Of a stretch of 32,694 nucleotides of DNA, positions 1 to 9,486 are shown piece after piece; the stretch's first letter is position 1; each line of letters starts with the position of its first letter. The translations under genes were made by a program, and so were the position numbers. Where the stretch lies: NCBI GenBank assembly GCA_007280345.1, contig QYQD01000149.1, forward strand, positions 1-32,694, given 5' to 3'. The notes beneath the pieces were generated by a model. The model saw only the letters and a list, made by a program, of their open reading frames with translations, ran no database searches and had not been told where the DNA came from. Origin of the DNA: Deltaproteobacteria bacterium. Lineage in GTDB: Bacteria > Desulfobacterota > QYQD01.

Positions 1-46
1 AAGAGCTAAGAGCTAAGAGCTAAGAGCTAAGAGCCATCAGCTATGC
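1..46. repeat. Tandem heptamer array at the nusB 3' end
   Basis: Four exact copies of GCTAAGA (from base 5) are followed by two diverged units (GCCATCA, GCTATGC), all in a 7-base register that starts with GC. The array runs into the last codons and stop of nusB. Related arrays lie at 1212-1246 and 6623-6678. It continues beyond the left edge of the window. Function unknown. Confidence 0.85.
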
Positions 47-454
47 GCCTTTTATTTTGGCGTCGTAGATGGCGTCCAGTATTCCATTTATAAAAGAACC
101 GGAGTCTTCGGTCCCAAATTTTTTACCCAGATCTACTGCCTCGTTGATAGTTACCTTAGGAGGGATGTCATCACAATATAAAAGTTCAAAAGCAGCCAGC
201 CGCAAGATATTCCGATCCACCCGCGACATTCGATCCAGCCGCCAGTGCTCAGAATGCCTATTAACTAAAGTATCTATTTGTCCCCGATGGGTCTCGACAC
301 CTTTGACCAGCCGTAAGCAGAAATCATGTGCCTGCTCCGGAATATTAAATGATGAGCAAAAGGCGGACATCGCCTTTTCCGCCCCCAATCCGGTCAGGTC
401 CATTTCGTACAATATTTGAAGAGCGCTTTCTCGTGCCTTCCGGCGAATGCCCAT
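41..454 (-). CDS. nusB: Transcription antitermination factor NusB
   Basis: 137 residues, the normal length for NusB, an all-helical RNA-binding protein that with NusE (S10) binds boxA RNA and supports antitermination of rRNA transcription. The N-terminus (RRKARESALQILYEMD) and the C-terminal part (MSRVDRNILRLAAFELLY, then IPPKVTINEAVDLGKKFG and SFINGILDAI) match the family closely. It lies downstream of ribH in the same direction, a ribH-nusB order that is common in bacteria. It is separated from ribH by a 169-base gap that carries two palindromes. I see no strong Shine-Dalgarno before the ATG. The last codons overlap a heptamer array. Confidence 0.95.
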   Translation of the reverse strand: MGIRRKARESALQILYEMDLTGLGAEKAMSAFCSSFNIPEQAHDFCLRLVKGVETHRGQIDTLVNRHSEHWRLDRMSRVDRNILRLAAFELLYCDDIPPKVTINEAVDLGKKFGTEDSGSFINGILDAIYDAKIKGA

Positions 455-531
455 ACGATAAGTCTTTCAAAGAGGTTTGGGGAGTTGTTTATTCCACCGC
501 TAAGACGCCCCGATACGGTCGGTTCCTATCT

Positions 532-609
532 GACAGGCGAGACGCCTGTCCTACTGGTTACTGGTTACAAAATCACTATTCATGGTAGGACAGCCGTCTC
601 GGCTGTCCT
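532..609. repeat. Paired inverted hairpin repeat (BIME-like) between ribH and nusB
   Basis: Two hairpins in opposite orientation. The first, 532-550, has an 8-bp stem (GACAGGCG/CGCCTGTC) and a 3-base loop. The second, 587-609, has a 10-bp stem (AGGACAGCCG/CGGCTGTCCT) and a 3-base loop. The reverse complement of the second matches the first over about 23 bases except at one base pair, which is swapped from G-C to C-G on both sides. Between them is the duplication CTGGTTACTGGTTAC. No T-tract follows, so it does not look like a plain terminator. Confidence 0.8.
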
Positions 610-623
610 GTGTCCGATTTTCA

Positions 624-1160
624 TCATCCTTTGTGAGCCAAAGGCTCATGGACGTTTCTTTTTTGCTGTTTCAGGTCTTCCTTTGCGTCTTTGCGGTGAA
701 TAATCTTAATAAGATGCGCCATTTCAATAGCGGCCAGGGCTGCGTCCCATCCCTTGTTGCCTGCTTTAGTTCCGGCACGTTCAATGGCCTGCTCAATGGT
801 GTCCGTGGTAAGAATACCAAAAGTCAGGGGGACACCGGTCTCCAGAGATACCTGGGCGATTCCTTTGGAGACTTCGGCACAGACATATTCAAAATGTGGC
901 GTTGCCCCTCTAATGACTGCACCCAGGCAGATTACAACATCATATTTACCGGTGGTAGCCGCTTTTTTGGCCACCAGCGGAATCTCAAAGGCCCCAGGAA
1001 CCTTGTATATATCAATATCCTTTTCGCTCGCGCCGTGGCGCAACAAGGCATCCATAGCCCCGCCCATAAGGCGTTCACCGATAAAGTCATTAAATCGACT
1101 GATGATAATGGCTATCTTGAGCCCTTCGGCCCGTATCTTGCCTTCGAATACTCTGGCCAT
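624..1160 (-). CDS. ribH: 6,7-dimethyl-8-ribityllumazine synthase
   Basis: 178 residues. It condenses 3,4-dihydroxy-2-butanone 4-phosphate with 5-amino-6-ribitylamino-uracil, the penultimate step of riboflavin synthesis, and normally forms large cytoplasmic icosahedral or decameric shells. Family motifs are visible: [51 protein letters not shown] and [32 protein letters not shown] precedes the ATG by 6 bases. Its neighbour upstream is ribBA. The family usually ends at about 155 residues; here about 20 extra residues follow IIHRK, encoded by sequence that looks like an intergenic repeat (CGCAAAGACGCAAAGG) read through in frame. Confidence 0.96.
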   Translation of the reverse strand: MARVFEGKIRAEGLKIAIIISRFNDFIGERLMGGAMDALLRHGASEKDIDIYKVPGAFEIPLVAKKAATTGKYDVVICLGAVIRGATPHFEYVCAEVSKGIAQVSLETGVPLTFGILTTDTIEQAIERAGTKAGNKGWDAALAAIEMAHLIKIIHRKDAKEDLKQQKRNVHEPLAHKG

Positions 1161-1211
1161 GTTTCTTCCCTCTTTTTTGAAATTTATTGAATTTTCTCAA
1201 CCAATCTCACT

Positions 1212-1246
1212 GCCGATCGCTGACGGCTAACCGCTGAACGCTTAAC
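1212..1246. repeat. Degenerate heptamer array after ribBA
   Basis: Five consecutive 7-base units in the register GCYNNNN (GCCGATC, GCTGACG, GCTAACC, GCTGAAC, GCTTAAC) lie immediately downstream of the ribBA stop codon. The periodicity and leading GC match the arrays at 1-46 and 6623-6678. Confidence 0.7.
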
Positions 1247-1249
1247 ATT

Positions 1250-2455
1250 TTAATCGATATTCAATATATGCCCCATCTTTTTCTCTTTGGTCTTGAGGTA
1301 ACGAATATTCTCTTTACCAGGAGGGACTTCGATGGGCACCCTTTCTGTAACCTTAAGGTTATATCCCTCCAGGCCAATAATCTTTTTGGGATTATTGGTC
1401 AGAAGCCTCATCTTGCGAACGCCAAGATCGTGCAGTATCTGTGCGCCTATGCCGTAGTCCCTGAGGTCGGCTTTAAAGCCCAGCTCTAAATTAGCCTCTA
1501 CCGTATCCCTTCCCTGATCCTGCAAGGCATACGCCTTGATCTTATTGACAAGGCCTATACCACGACCCTCCTGGGCCATGTAAAGTATAACCCCCTTCCC
1601 TTCCCGCTCCACCATTTTCATGGCGGCCTGCAATTGCTTGCCGCAATCGCAACGCAGGGATCCTAATACGTCTCCAGTAAGACATTCGGAATGGACGCGC
1701 ACCAGAACTTCATCTTCAGGGGTAATCTCGCCTTTAACCAGGGCCAGATGCTCACTATCGTCTATGTCATTAGTGTAGGCTATGGCCGTAAATTCCCCGC
1801 CGTAGAGGGTAGGAAGAACCGTCGTTGCTGCCCGATGCACAAAGCTCTCGTTTCTGAGCCGGTATTCTATTATATCACGGACAGTAACGATCTTAAGGTT
1901 ATGTTCTGCCGCGAATATCTCCAGATCAGGGAGACGGGCCATGGTGCCGTCATCTTTCATGATCTCGCAGATGACGCCGGCCGGTTTTAATCCGGCCAAT
2001 CTGGCCAGATCAACCGAGCCTTCAGTCTGACCGGTGCGCACCAAGACACCGCCTTTGCGTGCCCTTAATGGGAAGATATGCCCGGGCATGACCAGATCAT
2101 CAGGACCGGCGTCGTCGGCAATGGCGGTAAGTATGGTTGTGGCGCGGTCTGCCGCAGAGATTCCGGTGGTTACCCCCTGTTTTGCTTCTATGGATACAGT
2201 GAAGGCGGTTCGAAAAGGGGATGTGTTATGGCCGATCATCATAGGAATTTGCAACTGTTCGATCTTTTCTTGAGTAAGAGAAAGGCAGATCAGACCCCGG
2301 CCATAACGGGCCATGAAATTAATGGCCTCTGCTGAAATCTTTTCTGCCGCCAAGGTCAGATCACCCTCGTTTTCCCTGTCCTCATCATCAACCAGGATGA
2401 CCATCTTTCCGGCCCTAATATCTTCCAGAGCCTCTTCAATGGTACTTATGGGCAT
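1250..2455 (-). CDS. ribBA: Bifunctional DHBP synthase / GTP cyclohydrolase II
   Basis: 401 residues, a standard RibBA fusion. The N-terminal half (about 1-200) is 3,4-dihydroxy-2-butanone-4-phosphate synthase, with [11 protein letters not shown] and the [20 protein letters not shown] segment. The C-terminal half (about 205-400) is GTP cyclohydrolase II, with [19 protein letters not shown] (zinc-binding cysteines) and [19 protein letters not shown]. It supplies both starting branches of riboflavin synthesis. It lies 21 bases downstream of ribE. GGAGATAA precedes the ATG. No FMN riboswitch was seen anywhere upstream in the rib cluster. Confidence 0.97.
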   Translation of the reverse strand: MPISTIEEALEDIRAGKMVILVDDEDRENEGDLTLAAEKISAEAINFMARYGRGLICLSLTQEKIEQLQIPMMIGHNTSPFRTAFTVSIEAKQGVTTGISAADRATTILTAIADDAGPDDLVMPGHIFPLRARKGGVLVRTGQTEGSVDLARLAGLKPAGVICEIMKDDGTMARLPDLEIFAAEHNLKIVTVRDIIEYRLRNESFVHRAATTVLPTLYGGEFTAIAYTNDIDDSEHLALVKGEITPEDEVLVRVHSECLTGDVLGSLRCDCGKQLQAAMKMVEREGKGVILYMAQEGRGIGLVNKIKAYALQDQGRDTVEANLELGFKADLRDYGIGAQILHDLGVRKMRLLTNNPKKIIGLEGYNLKVTERVPIEVPPGKENIRYLKTKEKKMGHILNID

Positions 2456-2476
2456 CTTATTATCTCCTTAGCTTGC

Positions 2477-3139
2477 TTAAACAATCCCATGTTGGGCCAG
2501 AAACTCCCGGCTGATCTTGCCCTTCTCTACATCTTTGGCCTTATCGTTCCGGCCCCTTAAGAGCAATTTTTCCACATACTTACCAATAATATCAAATTCG
2601 ATATTAACAACATCGCCCGTTTTGCGCCGGCCTATGGTGGTGTGCCGGCCAGTAAAGGGGATGATAGATACAGAGAACGAAGAATTATGACAATCGTTTA
2701 CTGTAAGGCTGATACCATCTACGGCAACGGAGCCCTTTTCTATCACGTATCCGGCGAATCCCTTCGGAATCTGGATAGAAAACAAGGTAAAAGCGGCCTG
2801 CTCCTGCCGGCTCAAAATAACACCTGTCGCATCTATATGTCCGGTCACAATATGACCGCCTAAGCGATCTATGGGCCTTAATGCCCTTTCCAGGTTTACC
2901 TTATCGCCTATATTGATGCGGCCCATGGTGGTCCGGCGGATGCTCTCCGGCGAGACATCTACGGTAAATACCGGACCGGATAAATCTGTTACGGTCAGGC
3001 AGGTACCGTTCACACTAATACTTTCTCCCGGCATCAGGTCGGACCACTTTGTATCGGCCTCAATCGTAAGTCTCAACCCCTCGCCGGAAGCGGCCTTTTT
3101 TCTTACGGTACCCAGGGTCTCTACGATTCCGGTGAACAT
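2477..3139 (-). CDS. ribE: Riboflavin synthase, alpha subunit
   Basis: 220 residues; dismutates two 6,7-dimethyl-8-ribityllumazine molecules to riboflavin. It starts with the invariant MFTGIVE and contains two lumazine-binding repeats: VNGTCLTV with the VSPESIRRTT and GGHIVTGHID segments in the first barrel, and VDGISLTVND with VSIIPFTGRHTTIGRRKTGDVVNIEFDIIGKYVEKL in the second. Length and domain order are normal. It is between ribD and ribBA in a ribD-ribE-ribBA-ribH order, the classical riboflavin operon arrangement. GGTTGAGGAA precedes the start. Confidence 0.96.
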   Translation of the reverse strand: MFTGIVETLGTVRKKAASGEGLRLTIEADTKWSDLMPGESISVNGTCLTVTDLSGPVFTVDVSPESIRRTTMGRINIGDKVNLERALRPIDRLGGHIVTGHIDATGVILSRQEQAAFTLFSIQIPKGFAGYVIEKGSVAVDGISLTVNDCHNSSFSVSIIPFTGRHTTIGRRKTGDVVNIEFDIIGKYVEKLLLRGRNDKAKDVEKGKISREFLAQHGIV

Positions 3140-3188
3140 TTCCTCAACCCTATAACTTTACTCTCAATTATCCGGCCTACGGTCAGCC

Positions 3189-4292
3189 TCAGGCCGGATA
3201 GGCCTCAACTAAAATATCTTCTCCAATCTTTCTTATCTTCATATCTCTGAGCCGGAGGGCGCCTGCTATACGATTTATCCCTTCTCCGCCCACCATGTCC
3301 ACGGCCTTTGTGCCTCCGATAATAATCGGCGCATAAAAGAGATAAAATTTATCCACCAGCCTGGACTGTATAGCTGAACCAAAGACGGTTCCCCCGCCTT
3401 CAATAAGTACGCTTAATATACCCCTCCTGCCTAATTTACTCAACAACTCTGTAAGGTCCAGGCCGCCTTGGTTAACAGAAACCGTGATCACCTCGACGCC
3501 CTTTGTTATGAGGCGTTTTTTTTTACTCTCCGGGGCAGCAGAGGACGTAGCCACCACAGTCGGTGCAGATGAGTCTAAGTTAAAAATCCTGGCAGTGAGA
3601 GGAACTTTTAGCCCGGAGTCCAGTATTACCCGCAGCGGATCCCTGCCTCTTTTTTGTCCGAGCCGTGTAGTCAACATGGGATCGTCTTTTATAACTGTTC
3701 CGGCGCCTACCAGGATGGCATCAACCTCATTTCTCATGCGGTGTACAAAACGGCGTGCCTTTTCACCTGTAATCCATCTGGCATCCCCGCTTCGGGTAGC
3801 AATCTTGCCGTCCATACTGGCCGCCGCCTTCATGATAACAAAGGGCCTTTTCCCCTTGACATACTTAATAAAGATCTCATTTAGGCGAAGGCACTCTTTT
3901 TCTAAGATGCCGTATTCTACTTTCACCCCATGCGATTGCAGAAATTCGACCCCACCTCCCCCTACATCGGGATTGGGATCACGCATGCCAACGACCACCC
4001 GGCGTATCCCTGCCGTCAGGATCGCCTGCGTACAGGGAGGCGTCCGGCCATGGTGATTGCACGGCTCAAGATTTACATATAGGGCGCTGCCCTGCGTCCG
4101 TTTGCCCGCGGCAGTAATGGCGTTGATTTCCGCATGGGGTTCTCCGGCCTTTTTGTGGTATCCCTGCCCGACTATTCTATTATTCTTGACAATAACCGCT
4201 CCGACTAAGGGGTTAGGCGAGGTGCGCCCCCGCCCCTTTGAGGCAAGGTTTAACGCGATCCGCATATATTTTTCATCAGCGTTTTCTGCCAA
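3189..4292 (-). CDS. ribD: Bifunctional pyrimidine deaminase/reductase RibD
   Basis: 367 residues. The N-terminal zinc deaminase domain shows HAEINAI and EPCNHHGRTPPC. The C-terminal reductase domain shows KAAASMDGKIAT, SGDARWITGEKARRFVHRMR, DAILVGAGTV and IEGGGTVFGSA. It performs the second and third steps from GTP to the ribitylamino-uracil. The start is a TTG immediately after the nrdR stop codon. A GAGG lies 8 to 10 bases upstream, and translation from it gives an N-terminus (DEKYMRIALNLA) that fits RibD, so translational coupling to nrdR is likely. An ATG nine codons inside the frame would cut into the first helix. Confidence 0.96.
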   Translation of the reverse strand: MAENADEKYMRIALNLASKGRGRTSPNPLVGAVIVKNNRIVGQGYHKKAGEPHAEINAITAAGKRTQGSALYVNLEPCNHHGRTPPCTQAILTAGIRRVVVGMRDPNPDVGGGGVEFLQSHGVKVEYGILEKECLRLNEIFIKYVKGKRPFVIMKAAASMDGKIATRSGDARWITGEKARRFVHRMRNEVDAILVGAGTVIKDDPMLTTRLGQKRGRDPLRVILDSGLKVPLTARIFNLDSSAPTVVATSSAAPESKKKRLITKGVEVITVSVNQGGLDLTELLSKLGRRGILSVLIEGGGTVFGSAIQSRLVDKFYLFYAPIIIGGTKAVDMVGGEGINRIAGALRLRDMKIRKIGEDILVEAYPA

Positions 4293-4766
4293 CTATTTTT
4301 CCTCTTTTTCCTTGCGATTGGCCAGCAAACCCTTTAGTTCGATCATGAACTCGTCCAGGTCCTTAAATTGCTTGTACACCGAGGCAAATCGAACGTAAGC
4401 CACTTCATCCCATTCGCGCAATTTGGCCATGACTTTTTCTCCAATAACCGAGCACGTGATCTCCTTCTCCCCCATTTCTTGTAAGGTTTTTTCCAGGCCA
4501 TCCACAAATTCCTCGATTAGATTAATGCTAATCGGCCTTTTCTCACAGGCTTTTTTCAGCCCTTCGACAACCTTCTTACGATTAAAGGGCTCCCGGCGTC
4601 CGTCTTTTTTTATTACAAGGGGCATAAATTCCTCAACCCGCTCATAGGTTGTAAACCGGCTCTGACAGCGAAAACACTCCCTGCGGCGCCTGATAATCAG
4701 ATTATCTTTGCTGACCCGGGAGTCGATTACCTTGTCTTCCACGTGTCCACAAAAGGGGCATTTCAT
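4293..4766 (-). CDS. nrdR: Transcriptional repressor NrdR
   Basis: 157 residues. Four cysteines (C3, C6, then the CFRC pair near residue 32) form the N-terminal zinc ribbon, followed by an ATP-cone domain beginning [21 protein letters not shown]. NrdR senses ATP/dATP and represses ribonucleotide reductase genes through NrdR boxes. The C-terminus ends in a charged tail (ANRKEKEEK). It is 24 bases downstream of the dCMP deaminase and directly abuts ribD. The link to nucleotide metabolism (dCMP deaminase, glyA) makes functional sense. I did not see a convincing NrdR box pair in this window. Confidence 0.96.
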   Translation of the reverse strand: MKCPFCGHVEDKVIDSRVSKDNLIIRRRRECFRCQSRFTTYERVEEFMPLVIKKDGRREPFNRKKVVEGLKKACEKRPISINLIEEFVDGLEKTLQEMGEKEITCSVIGEKVMAKLREWDEVAYVRFASVYKQFKDLDEFMIELKGLLANRKEKEEK

Positions 4767-4790
4767 TTTGGAAAGGCCTCCGTGTTTATG

Positions 4791-5231
4791 TTAGATTTGA
4801 ATCAAGTTAATACCGGCCTCTGCCAGCATATCTCGAGAAAGAGTATCCGCATAACCTTCACGGTAAAAAATACTTATGACGCCGGCGTTGATTAACATTT
4901 TGGTGCAGATAACGCAGGGGAGATTCGTACAAAAGATGGTGGAATCAGCGATGGATATGCCGTGATATGCGGCCTGGATAATCACATTCTGTTCAGCATG
5001 CAGTCCGCGGCAGAGTTCGTGCCGTTCACCAGAGGGGATGCCTTCTTTTTCGCGCAAACAACCTATATCCAGGCAATGTTTAAGACCGGAAGGGGCTCCG
5101 TTGTAACCCGTAGCCAGGATGCGTTTGTCTTTAACCAGGACTGCCCCTACCTTGCGCCGCAGGCAGGTGGATCGTTCGGCCACAAGATAGGTAATGTTCA
5201 TAAAGTATTCTTCCCATGACGGCCTGCTCAT
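4791..5231 (-). CDS. comEB: dCMP deaminase family protein (ComEB-like)
   Basis: 146 residues from the chosen start ([11 protein letters not shown]). It is a zinc cytidine-deaminase-fold enzyme: LHAEQNVI supplies the zinc His and catalytic Glu, and [11 protein letters not shown] supplies the two zinc cysteines. The family converts dCMP to dUMP for thymidylate synthesis. An in-frame start 12 codons upstream would overlap glyA; I prefer the ATG two bases after the glyA stop because the extra residues are not family-like and the arrangement implies translational coupling. Zn-site cysteines near [11 protein letters not shown] are also typical of this family. Confidence 0.92.
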   Translation of the reverse strand: MSRPSWEEYFMNITYLVAERSTCLRRKVGAVLVKDKRILATGYNGAPSGLKHCLDIGCLREKEGIPSGERHELCRGLHAEQNVIIQAAYHGISIADSTIFCTNLPCVICTKMLINAGVISIFYREGYADTLSRDMLAEAGINLIQI

Positions 5232-5233
5232 CT

Positions 5234-6505
5234 TCAGCCCTTTTTCTGTCCGCCGTATACGGACCACAGACCCGGATATAATGGAAACCGCTCACAAAGG
5301 CTGCGCACTTCCTGCCGTACCTCCCGGCGCACCTTCTCACCATCCAGATTACTTAGGACACGCGTCATAAGACGACCTATAGTAGTCATCTCTTCTTCTC
5401 TCATGCCGCGGCTGGTTACAGCCGGCGTCCCAATGCGTATGCCGCTGGTTATCTGCGGCCCTTTTGTATCGAAAGGTATGGCATTTTTATTCACCGTAAT
5501 ACCGGCTTCATCCAGGGCTATTTCTGCGTCTTTACCGGTTATTCCCCGGACAGTCAGGTCAACCAGCATAAGGTGGTTGTCTGTACCTCCGGAGACTAAA
5601 CGATAACCATCCTGCTGAAGAACCGTAGCCAGGGTCCGGGCATTTTTCACAATCTGTTCCTGATAGGATCTAAAGGAAGGACTTAACGCCTCCTTGAAGG
5701 CCACCGCCTTGGCTGCAATAGTGTGCATAAGCGGCCCGCCCTGGATACCCGGAAATATCTGGCTGTTGAGTTTTTTCCCATATTTTCCACTGGCCAGAAT
5801 AAGACCTCCACGCGGCCCCCGCAGTGTCTTATGGGTAGTCGAGGTGACAAAATCGGCATAGGGTACCGGTGAAGGATGCACTCCGGCCGCGACCAAGCCG
5901 GCGATATGGGCCATATCTACCATCAGATAGGCCCCAATTTTATCCGCAATGGAGCGAAAGGCAGCAAAATCAATTATCCTCGGATAGGCGCTGGCCCCGG
6001 CAATAATCATTTTGGGTTTGTATTGAAGGGCCAGTTTTCCTACCTCTTCATAATCTATGGTCTCGGTTCCCCTGCTTACCCCATATGAGACTATGTTATA
6101 AAATCGGCCGGAAAAATTCACCGGGCTGCCATGGGATAAATGGCCGCCATGCGCCAGATTCATACCTAATACTGTATCGCCGGGCTCAAGAAACCCGAAA
6201 TAGACAGCCATGTTGGCCTGAGTACCGGAGTGGGCCTGGACATTAGCGTATTCGGCGCCAAATATCTCTTTGGCCCGCTCTATGGCCAGATTCTCGGCCA
6301 TATCTACGTACTCGCAACCGCCGTAGTACCGCCGGCCCGGATAACCCTCGGCATACTTGTTCGTTAAAATACTCCCTTGTGCCTCCAGGACGGCTTCACT
6401 GACAAAATTCTCTGAGGCCACCATCTCCAGCTTGTGGGTCTGCCTCTCAAGTTCAAGTTGGAGGACGTTGAATATCTCAGGATCGGTATTTTGCAAAGAC
6501 GACAT
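5234..6505 (-). CDS. glyA: Serine hydroxymethyltransferase
   Basis: 423 residues; PLP enzyme that interconverts serine plus tetrahydrofolate with glycine plus methylene-tetrahydrofolate. Conserved segments are [30 protein letters not shown], the SGTQAN loop, [17 protein letters not shown] and [14 protein letters not shown], where K226 is the PLP lysine. Length is normal. It opens a cluster with dCMP deaminase, nrdR and the rib genes, linking one-carbon supply to dTMP formation. The upstream gap (6506-6660) is filled with degenerate repeats; TAGGGG is 11 bases before the ATG, a weak and distant ribosome site. Confidence 0.97.
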   Translation of the reverse strand: MSSLQNTDPEIFNVLQLELERQTHKLEMVASENFVSEAVLEAQGSILTNKYAEGYPGRRYYGGCEYVDMAENLAIERAKEIFGAEYANVQAHSGTQANMAVYFGFLEPGDTVLGMNLAHGGHLSHGSPVNFSGRFYNIVSYGVSRGTETIDYEEVGKLALQYKPKMIIAGASAYPRIIDFAAFRSIADKIGAYLMVDMAHIAGLVAAGVHPSPVPYADFVTSTTHKTLRGPRGGLILASGKYGKKLNSQIFPGIQGGPLMHTIAAKAVAFKEALSPSFRSYQEQIVKNARTLATVLQQDGYRLVSGGTDNHLMLVDLTVRGITGKDAEIALDEAGITVNKNAIPFDTKGPQITSGIRIGTPAVTSRGMREEEMTTIGRLMTRVLSNLDGEKVRREVRQEVRSLCERFPLYPGLWSVYGGQKKG

Positions 6506-6554
6506 GCTCTTTATAACCCCTAACCATCGTCCGCTGTAAGCGGAGAATCAAAAT

Positions 6555-6678
6555 TTCACTAGTCATTGGTTATTAGTATTGGTTATTAGCTATCCGATTA
6601 ACGATTAACAAATAACCTTTGGGCTTTCAGCTTTCGGCTATGAGCTTTGCGCTTTCAGCCTTAAGCCTTGAGCTTCTC
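6555..6678. repeat. Degenerate heptamer arrays between glyA and rpiB
   Basis: Eight contiguous 7-base units, all beginning GCT or GCC, run from 6623 to 6678 (GCTTTCA, GCTTTCG, GCTATGA, GCTTTGC, GCTTTCA, GCCTTAA, GCCTTGA, GCTTCTC). They cover the rpiB stop codon and its last five or so codons. To the left, 6565-6612 holds a second AT-rich array with repeated TTGGTTATTAG and CGATTAA units. No gene lies in 6506-6660. Confidence 0.8.
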
Positions 6679-7116
6679 TTTCCCGGCCAGCTCATCGATT
6701 AAATCGATGCGTCTTTTATGCCGGCCACCCTCAAACTCCGTTTCAAACCATGTCTTAACGATCTCCAGGGCCAGCCCCGGCCCAATAACCCTGGCCCCCA
6801 GGACCAATATGTTGGCATCATTATGCTGCCGGCTCAGGCGTGCCGTGTAAATGTCATGGCACAGGGCGGCCCGAACCCCGGGCAGGCGATTGGCTACAAT
6901 AGACATGCCTATTCCGCTGCCGCAGATTAAAATCCCGCGTTGGCATTCGCCGCTGGAGACCAGTTTAGCAACTTTCATCCCATAAACAGGATAGTCAACT
7001 GAGTCTTCGCTATCGGCGCCTACATCACGGCACAAAATGCCCTTTGATGCCAGATATTGCCTTATAGGCTCTTTCAAGGCATAGCCGCCATGGTCACAAC
7101 CCAGCGCCACTTCCAT
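6661..7116 (-). CDS. rpiB: Ribose-5-phosphate isomerase B
   Basis: 151 residues from [12 protein letters not shown]. RpiB/LacAB family enzyme that interconverts ribose 5-phosphate and ribulose 5-phosphate; the latter is also the substrate of the RibB half of RibBA nearby. Motifs: [31 protein letters not shown] and the [12 protein letters not shown] segment. An upstream in-frame ATG would overlap fabF; the chosen ATG is one base after the fabF TGA, with AGGA just upstream, so the two genes are probably coupled. The C-terminal codons (KEKLKA) are encoded inside a heptamer repeat array. Confidence 0.95.
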   Translation of the reverse strand: MEVALGCDHGGYALKEPIRQYLASKGILCRDVGADSEDSVDYPVYGMKVAKLVSSGECQRGILICGSGIGMSIVANRLPGVRAALCHDIYTARLSRQHNDANILVLGARVIGPGLALEIVKTWFETEFEGGRHKRRIDLIDELAGKEKLKA

Positions 7117-7117
7117 T

Positions 7118-8359
7118 TCATTCCTCGAATTTTTTAAAGATGATAACGGCGTTTGTGCCTCCGAACCCAAAGGAATTAGACATGGCTGTCTTGACTTCTA
7201 CCTTGCGCGCCTGGTTGGGCACGTAGTCCAGGTCGCACTCCGGATCCGGCGTTACATAGTTTATAGTCGGGGGCACCACACCATCTACAATAGACAAGAT
7301 ACAGAAAACAGCCTCAACGCCACCTGCCCCGCCCAAAAGATGGCCGGTCATAGACTTGGTCGAACTGACCGGGACACTTTGGCTTCGTTCTTTAAACACG
7401 CTCTTTATAGCTAAAGTTTCCATGAAATCGTTAAGGGAGGTCGATGTGCCATGGGCGTTGATATAATCAATGTCCTGGTGAGAAAGGCCGGCATCATCCA
7501 GGGCGAGTTGCATACATCTGGCTGCGCCTTCCCCGTCCGGCGCAGGTGCGGTCATGTGGTAGGCATCGCTATTTAAGCCATATCCAACGATCTCCGCATA
7601 TATTTTTGCCCCGCGATTTAAGGCAGTATCGAGGTCTTCTAAGATAATGATACCGCTGCCTTCGCCGATAATAAATCCGTCCCGGTCTTTTTCAAAAGGC
7701 CTGGAGGCTGCGGCAGGGTCATCATTTCGGGCGGAGAGGGCCTTCATAGAACTAAAACCAGCCACCGTAAGCGGGGTAATTACCGACTCCACACCCCCGC
7801 AGATCATAACATCTGCCGCACCGCCCTGAACTATCCTGAACGCCTCGCCTATAGCGTGCGAGCCGGCCGCGCAGGCCGTAGTCACAGAGATATTGGGCCC
7901 TTTGGCGCCATAGAGTATTGATATATGGCCACAGGCCATATTAGGGATAACCATGGGAATGAAAAACGGTGTGACTCGCCGTGGGCCTTCACTTGAAAGG
8001 ACGCCGTGATATTCTTCGATTGTCCCTAATCCGCCGAGGCCGCTACCGGTGAGCACCCCCACGCGGGTTGCATTCCCCTCACTGATGACCAGATTGGCAT
8101 CTTCAATGGCCATCCTGGCCGCAGCAATGCCATATTGGATGAACAAATCCATGCGCCTGATCAGCTTCTTGGGTATAAAGTCTTCAGGATTAAAGCCCTT
8201 GACTTCCGCAGCGATCTTTGTAGAAAAATCCCTGGTATCAAAGCGTGTGATCTCTCCTACTCCGGATTTTCCTGCCAATACCGCCGGCCAGGATTCTTTT
8301 ACCCCGATACCAAGGGGAGTAATCAACCCCAAACCAGTAACCACCACTCTTCGCTTCAA
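7118..8359 (-). CDS. fabF: 3-oxoacyl-ACP synthase II (FabF)
   Basis: 413 residues; elongating beta-ketoacyl-ACP synthase. The Cys-His-His triad is visible: C163 in [11 protein letters not shown]303 in [11 protein letters not shown] and H340 in [15 protein letters not shown]. The end [12 protein letters not shown] is typical. The start is TTG, with GGTGGAG seven bases upstream; this start gives the canonical N-terminus [16 protein letters not shown]. It follows acpP after a 101-base gap, the conserved acpP-fabF order. Confidence 0.97.
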   Translation of the reverse strand: MKRRVVVTGLGLITPLGIGVKESWPAVLAGKSGVGEITRFDTRDFSTKIAAEVKGFNPEDFIPKKLIRRMDLFIQYGIAAARMAIEDANLVISEGNATRVGVLTGSGLGGLGTIEEYHGVLSSEGPRRVTPFFIPMVIPNMACGHISILYGAKGPNISVTTACAAGSHAIGEAFRIVQGGAADVMICGGVESVITPLTVAGFSSMKALSARNDDPAAASRPFEKDRDGFIIGEGSGIIILEDLDTALNRGAKIYAEIVGYGLNSDAYHMTAPAPDGEGAARCMQLALDDAGLSHQDIDYINAHGTSTSLNDFMETLAIKSVFKERSQSVPVSSTKSMTGHLLGGAGGVEAVFCILSIVDGVVPPTINYVTPDPECDLDYVPNQARKVEVKTAMSNSFGFGGTNAVIIFKKFEE

Positions 8360-8460
8360 GACACCACTCCACCTGTAAGTATTCAGCCCCAGGCCACCAG
8401 CGTGGTCAACCAGAACAAAGAAATCAAAAAAAGACGCTGATTACCGGGCCGTTTAATTTA

Positions 8461-8694
8461 TTATTTCTGTTGTGCCTGGATATAACTGATGGCATCCTGG
8501 ACAGTCTTCATCTTCTCCGCATCTTCGTCCGCGATGTCGACGCTAAATTTCTCCTCCATAGCCATTACCAGCTCTACCAGGTCTAATGAATCGGCACCGA
8601 GATCGTCAATAAAAGAGGCCTGAGGTGTAACCTCCTCTTTAGCTACGCTCAACTGATTAGCAATAATCTCCATTACCTGATCCTGCACAGACAT
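8461..8694 (-). CDS. acpP: Acyl carrier protein
   Basis: 77 residues, acidic, with the phosphopantetheine serine S36 in [18 protein letters not shown]. It carries growing acyl chains in type II fatty acid synthesis. A strong GGGAGGAG lies eight bases before the ATG, consistent with high expression. It is between fabG and fabF as in most bacteria. Confidence 0.97.
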   Translation of the reverse strand: MSVQDQVMEIIANQLSVAKEEVTPQASFIDDLGADSLDLVELVMAMEEKFSVDIADEDAEKMKTVQDAISYIQAQQK

Positions 8695-8739
8695 ATTTTT
8701 TTCTCCTCCCTGTATTTTCGAATATTAATAAGGATAAAT

Positions 8740-9486
8740 TCATCCCATAAACATGCCGCCATTCACATGTATGACCTGTCCGGTTATATAATTGGCCTTA
8801 TCTGAGGCCAGAAATTCCACTACATCAGCTATATCTTCGGGTGTGCCCAGCCTGCCCAAAGGTATCTGGAGGGATAAAGACTTTTTTATCTCCTCGGGGA
8901 TAGCCGCGGTCATATCACTTTCAATATAACCCGGGGCTATGGCATTTACACAGATACCGCGCGGGGCCAGTTCTCTGGCTACGGAGCGGGTGAGCCCCAT
9001 CAACCCGGCCTTAGAAGCGGCATAATTGGCCTGGCCGGCATTGCCCACGGCCCCTATCACGGAAGAGATATTAATTATACGGCCGGTCCGTTGTTTCATC
9101 ATGGCCCTGGCCACAGCACGGATACAATTAAAGGCGCCTTTCAGGTTGATGTCCAGGACACGGTCCCAGTCTTCTTCCTTCATGCGTACCAGCAAACCAT
9201 CGCAGGTAACACCGGCATTATTTACCAGTATATCTATACGTCCCAATTCCTCGAGCGCCTGGCCGAAGAAATCCTGCACCGCTTGATAAGAAGAGACATT
9301 AAAGCAATGGATGCCGGCTGTGCCGCCACCCTTTTCGATGGCCTCTTTAACCTCGATGGCCGCCTTTTCATTGGCCGTATAATTTACGAGCACTCTTGCG
9401 CCGAGGCCTCCCAGACGCAGGGCTATGGCCCGGCCAATACCCCTTGATCCACCCGTGACTATCGCCACCTTCCCCTGGAAGCTCAT
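8740..9486 (-). CDS. fabG: 3-oxoacyl-ACP reductase FabG
   Basis: 248 residues; short-chain dehydrogenase/reductase that reduces 3-oxoacyl-ACP with NADPH. Features: TGGSRGIG nucleotide-binding loop at the N-terminus, NNAG segment, the catalytic Ser in NISSVIG, and YAASK with the Tyr/Lys pair; the end ITGQVIHVNGGMFMG is typical. The ATG overlaps the stop of etfA by four bases (ATGA), so it is translationally coupled to the ETF gene. That coupling places the ETF/acyl-CoA dehydrogenase module in the same transcript as fatty acid synthesis genes. Confidence 0.96.
   Translation of the reverse strand: MSFQGKVAIVTGGSRGIGRAIALRLGGLGARVLVNYTANEKAAIEVKEAIEKGGGTAGIHCFNVSSYQAVQDFFGQALEELGRIDILVNNAGVTCDGLLVRMKEEDWDRVLDINLKGAFNCIRAVARAMMKQRTGRIINISSVIGAVGNAGQANYAASKAGLMGLTRSVARELAPRGICVNAIAPGYIESDMTAAIPEEIKKSLSLQIPLGRLGTPEDIADVVEFLASDKANYITGQVIHVNGGMFMG

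Noticed and set aside
6506-6660. Possible glycine or folate riboswitch before glyA
   Set aside because: The gap is made of degenerate 7-base repeats and I see no conserved aptamer core.
4281-6660. FMN riboswitch for the rib genes
   Set aside because: The rib genes follow nrdR with no gap, and no RFN-type conserved blocks were found upstream.
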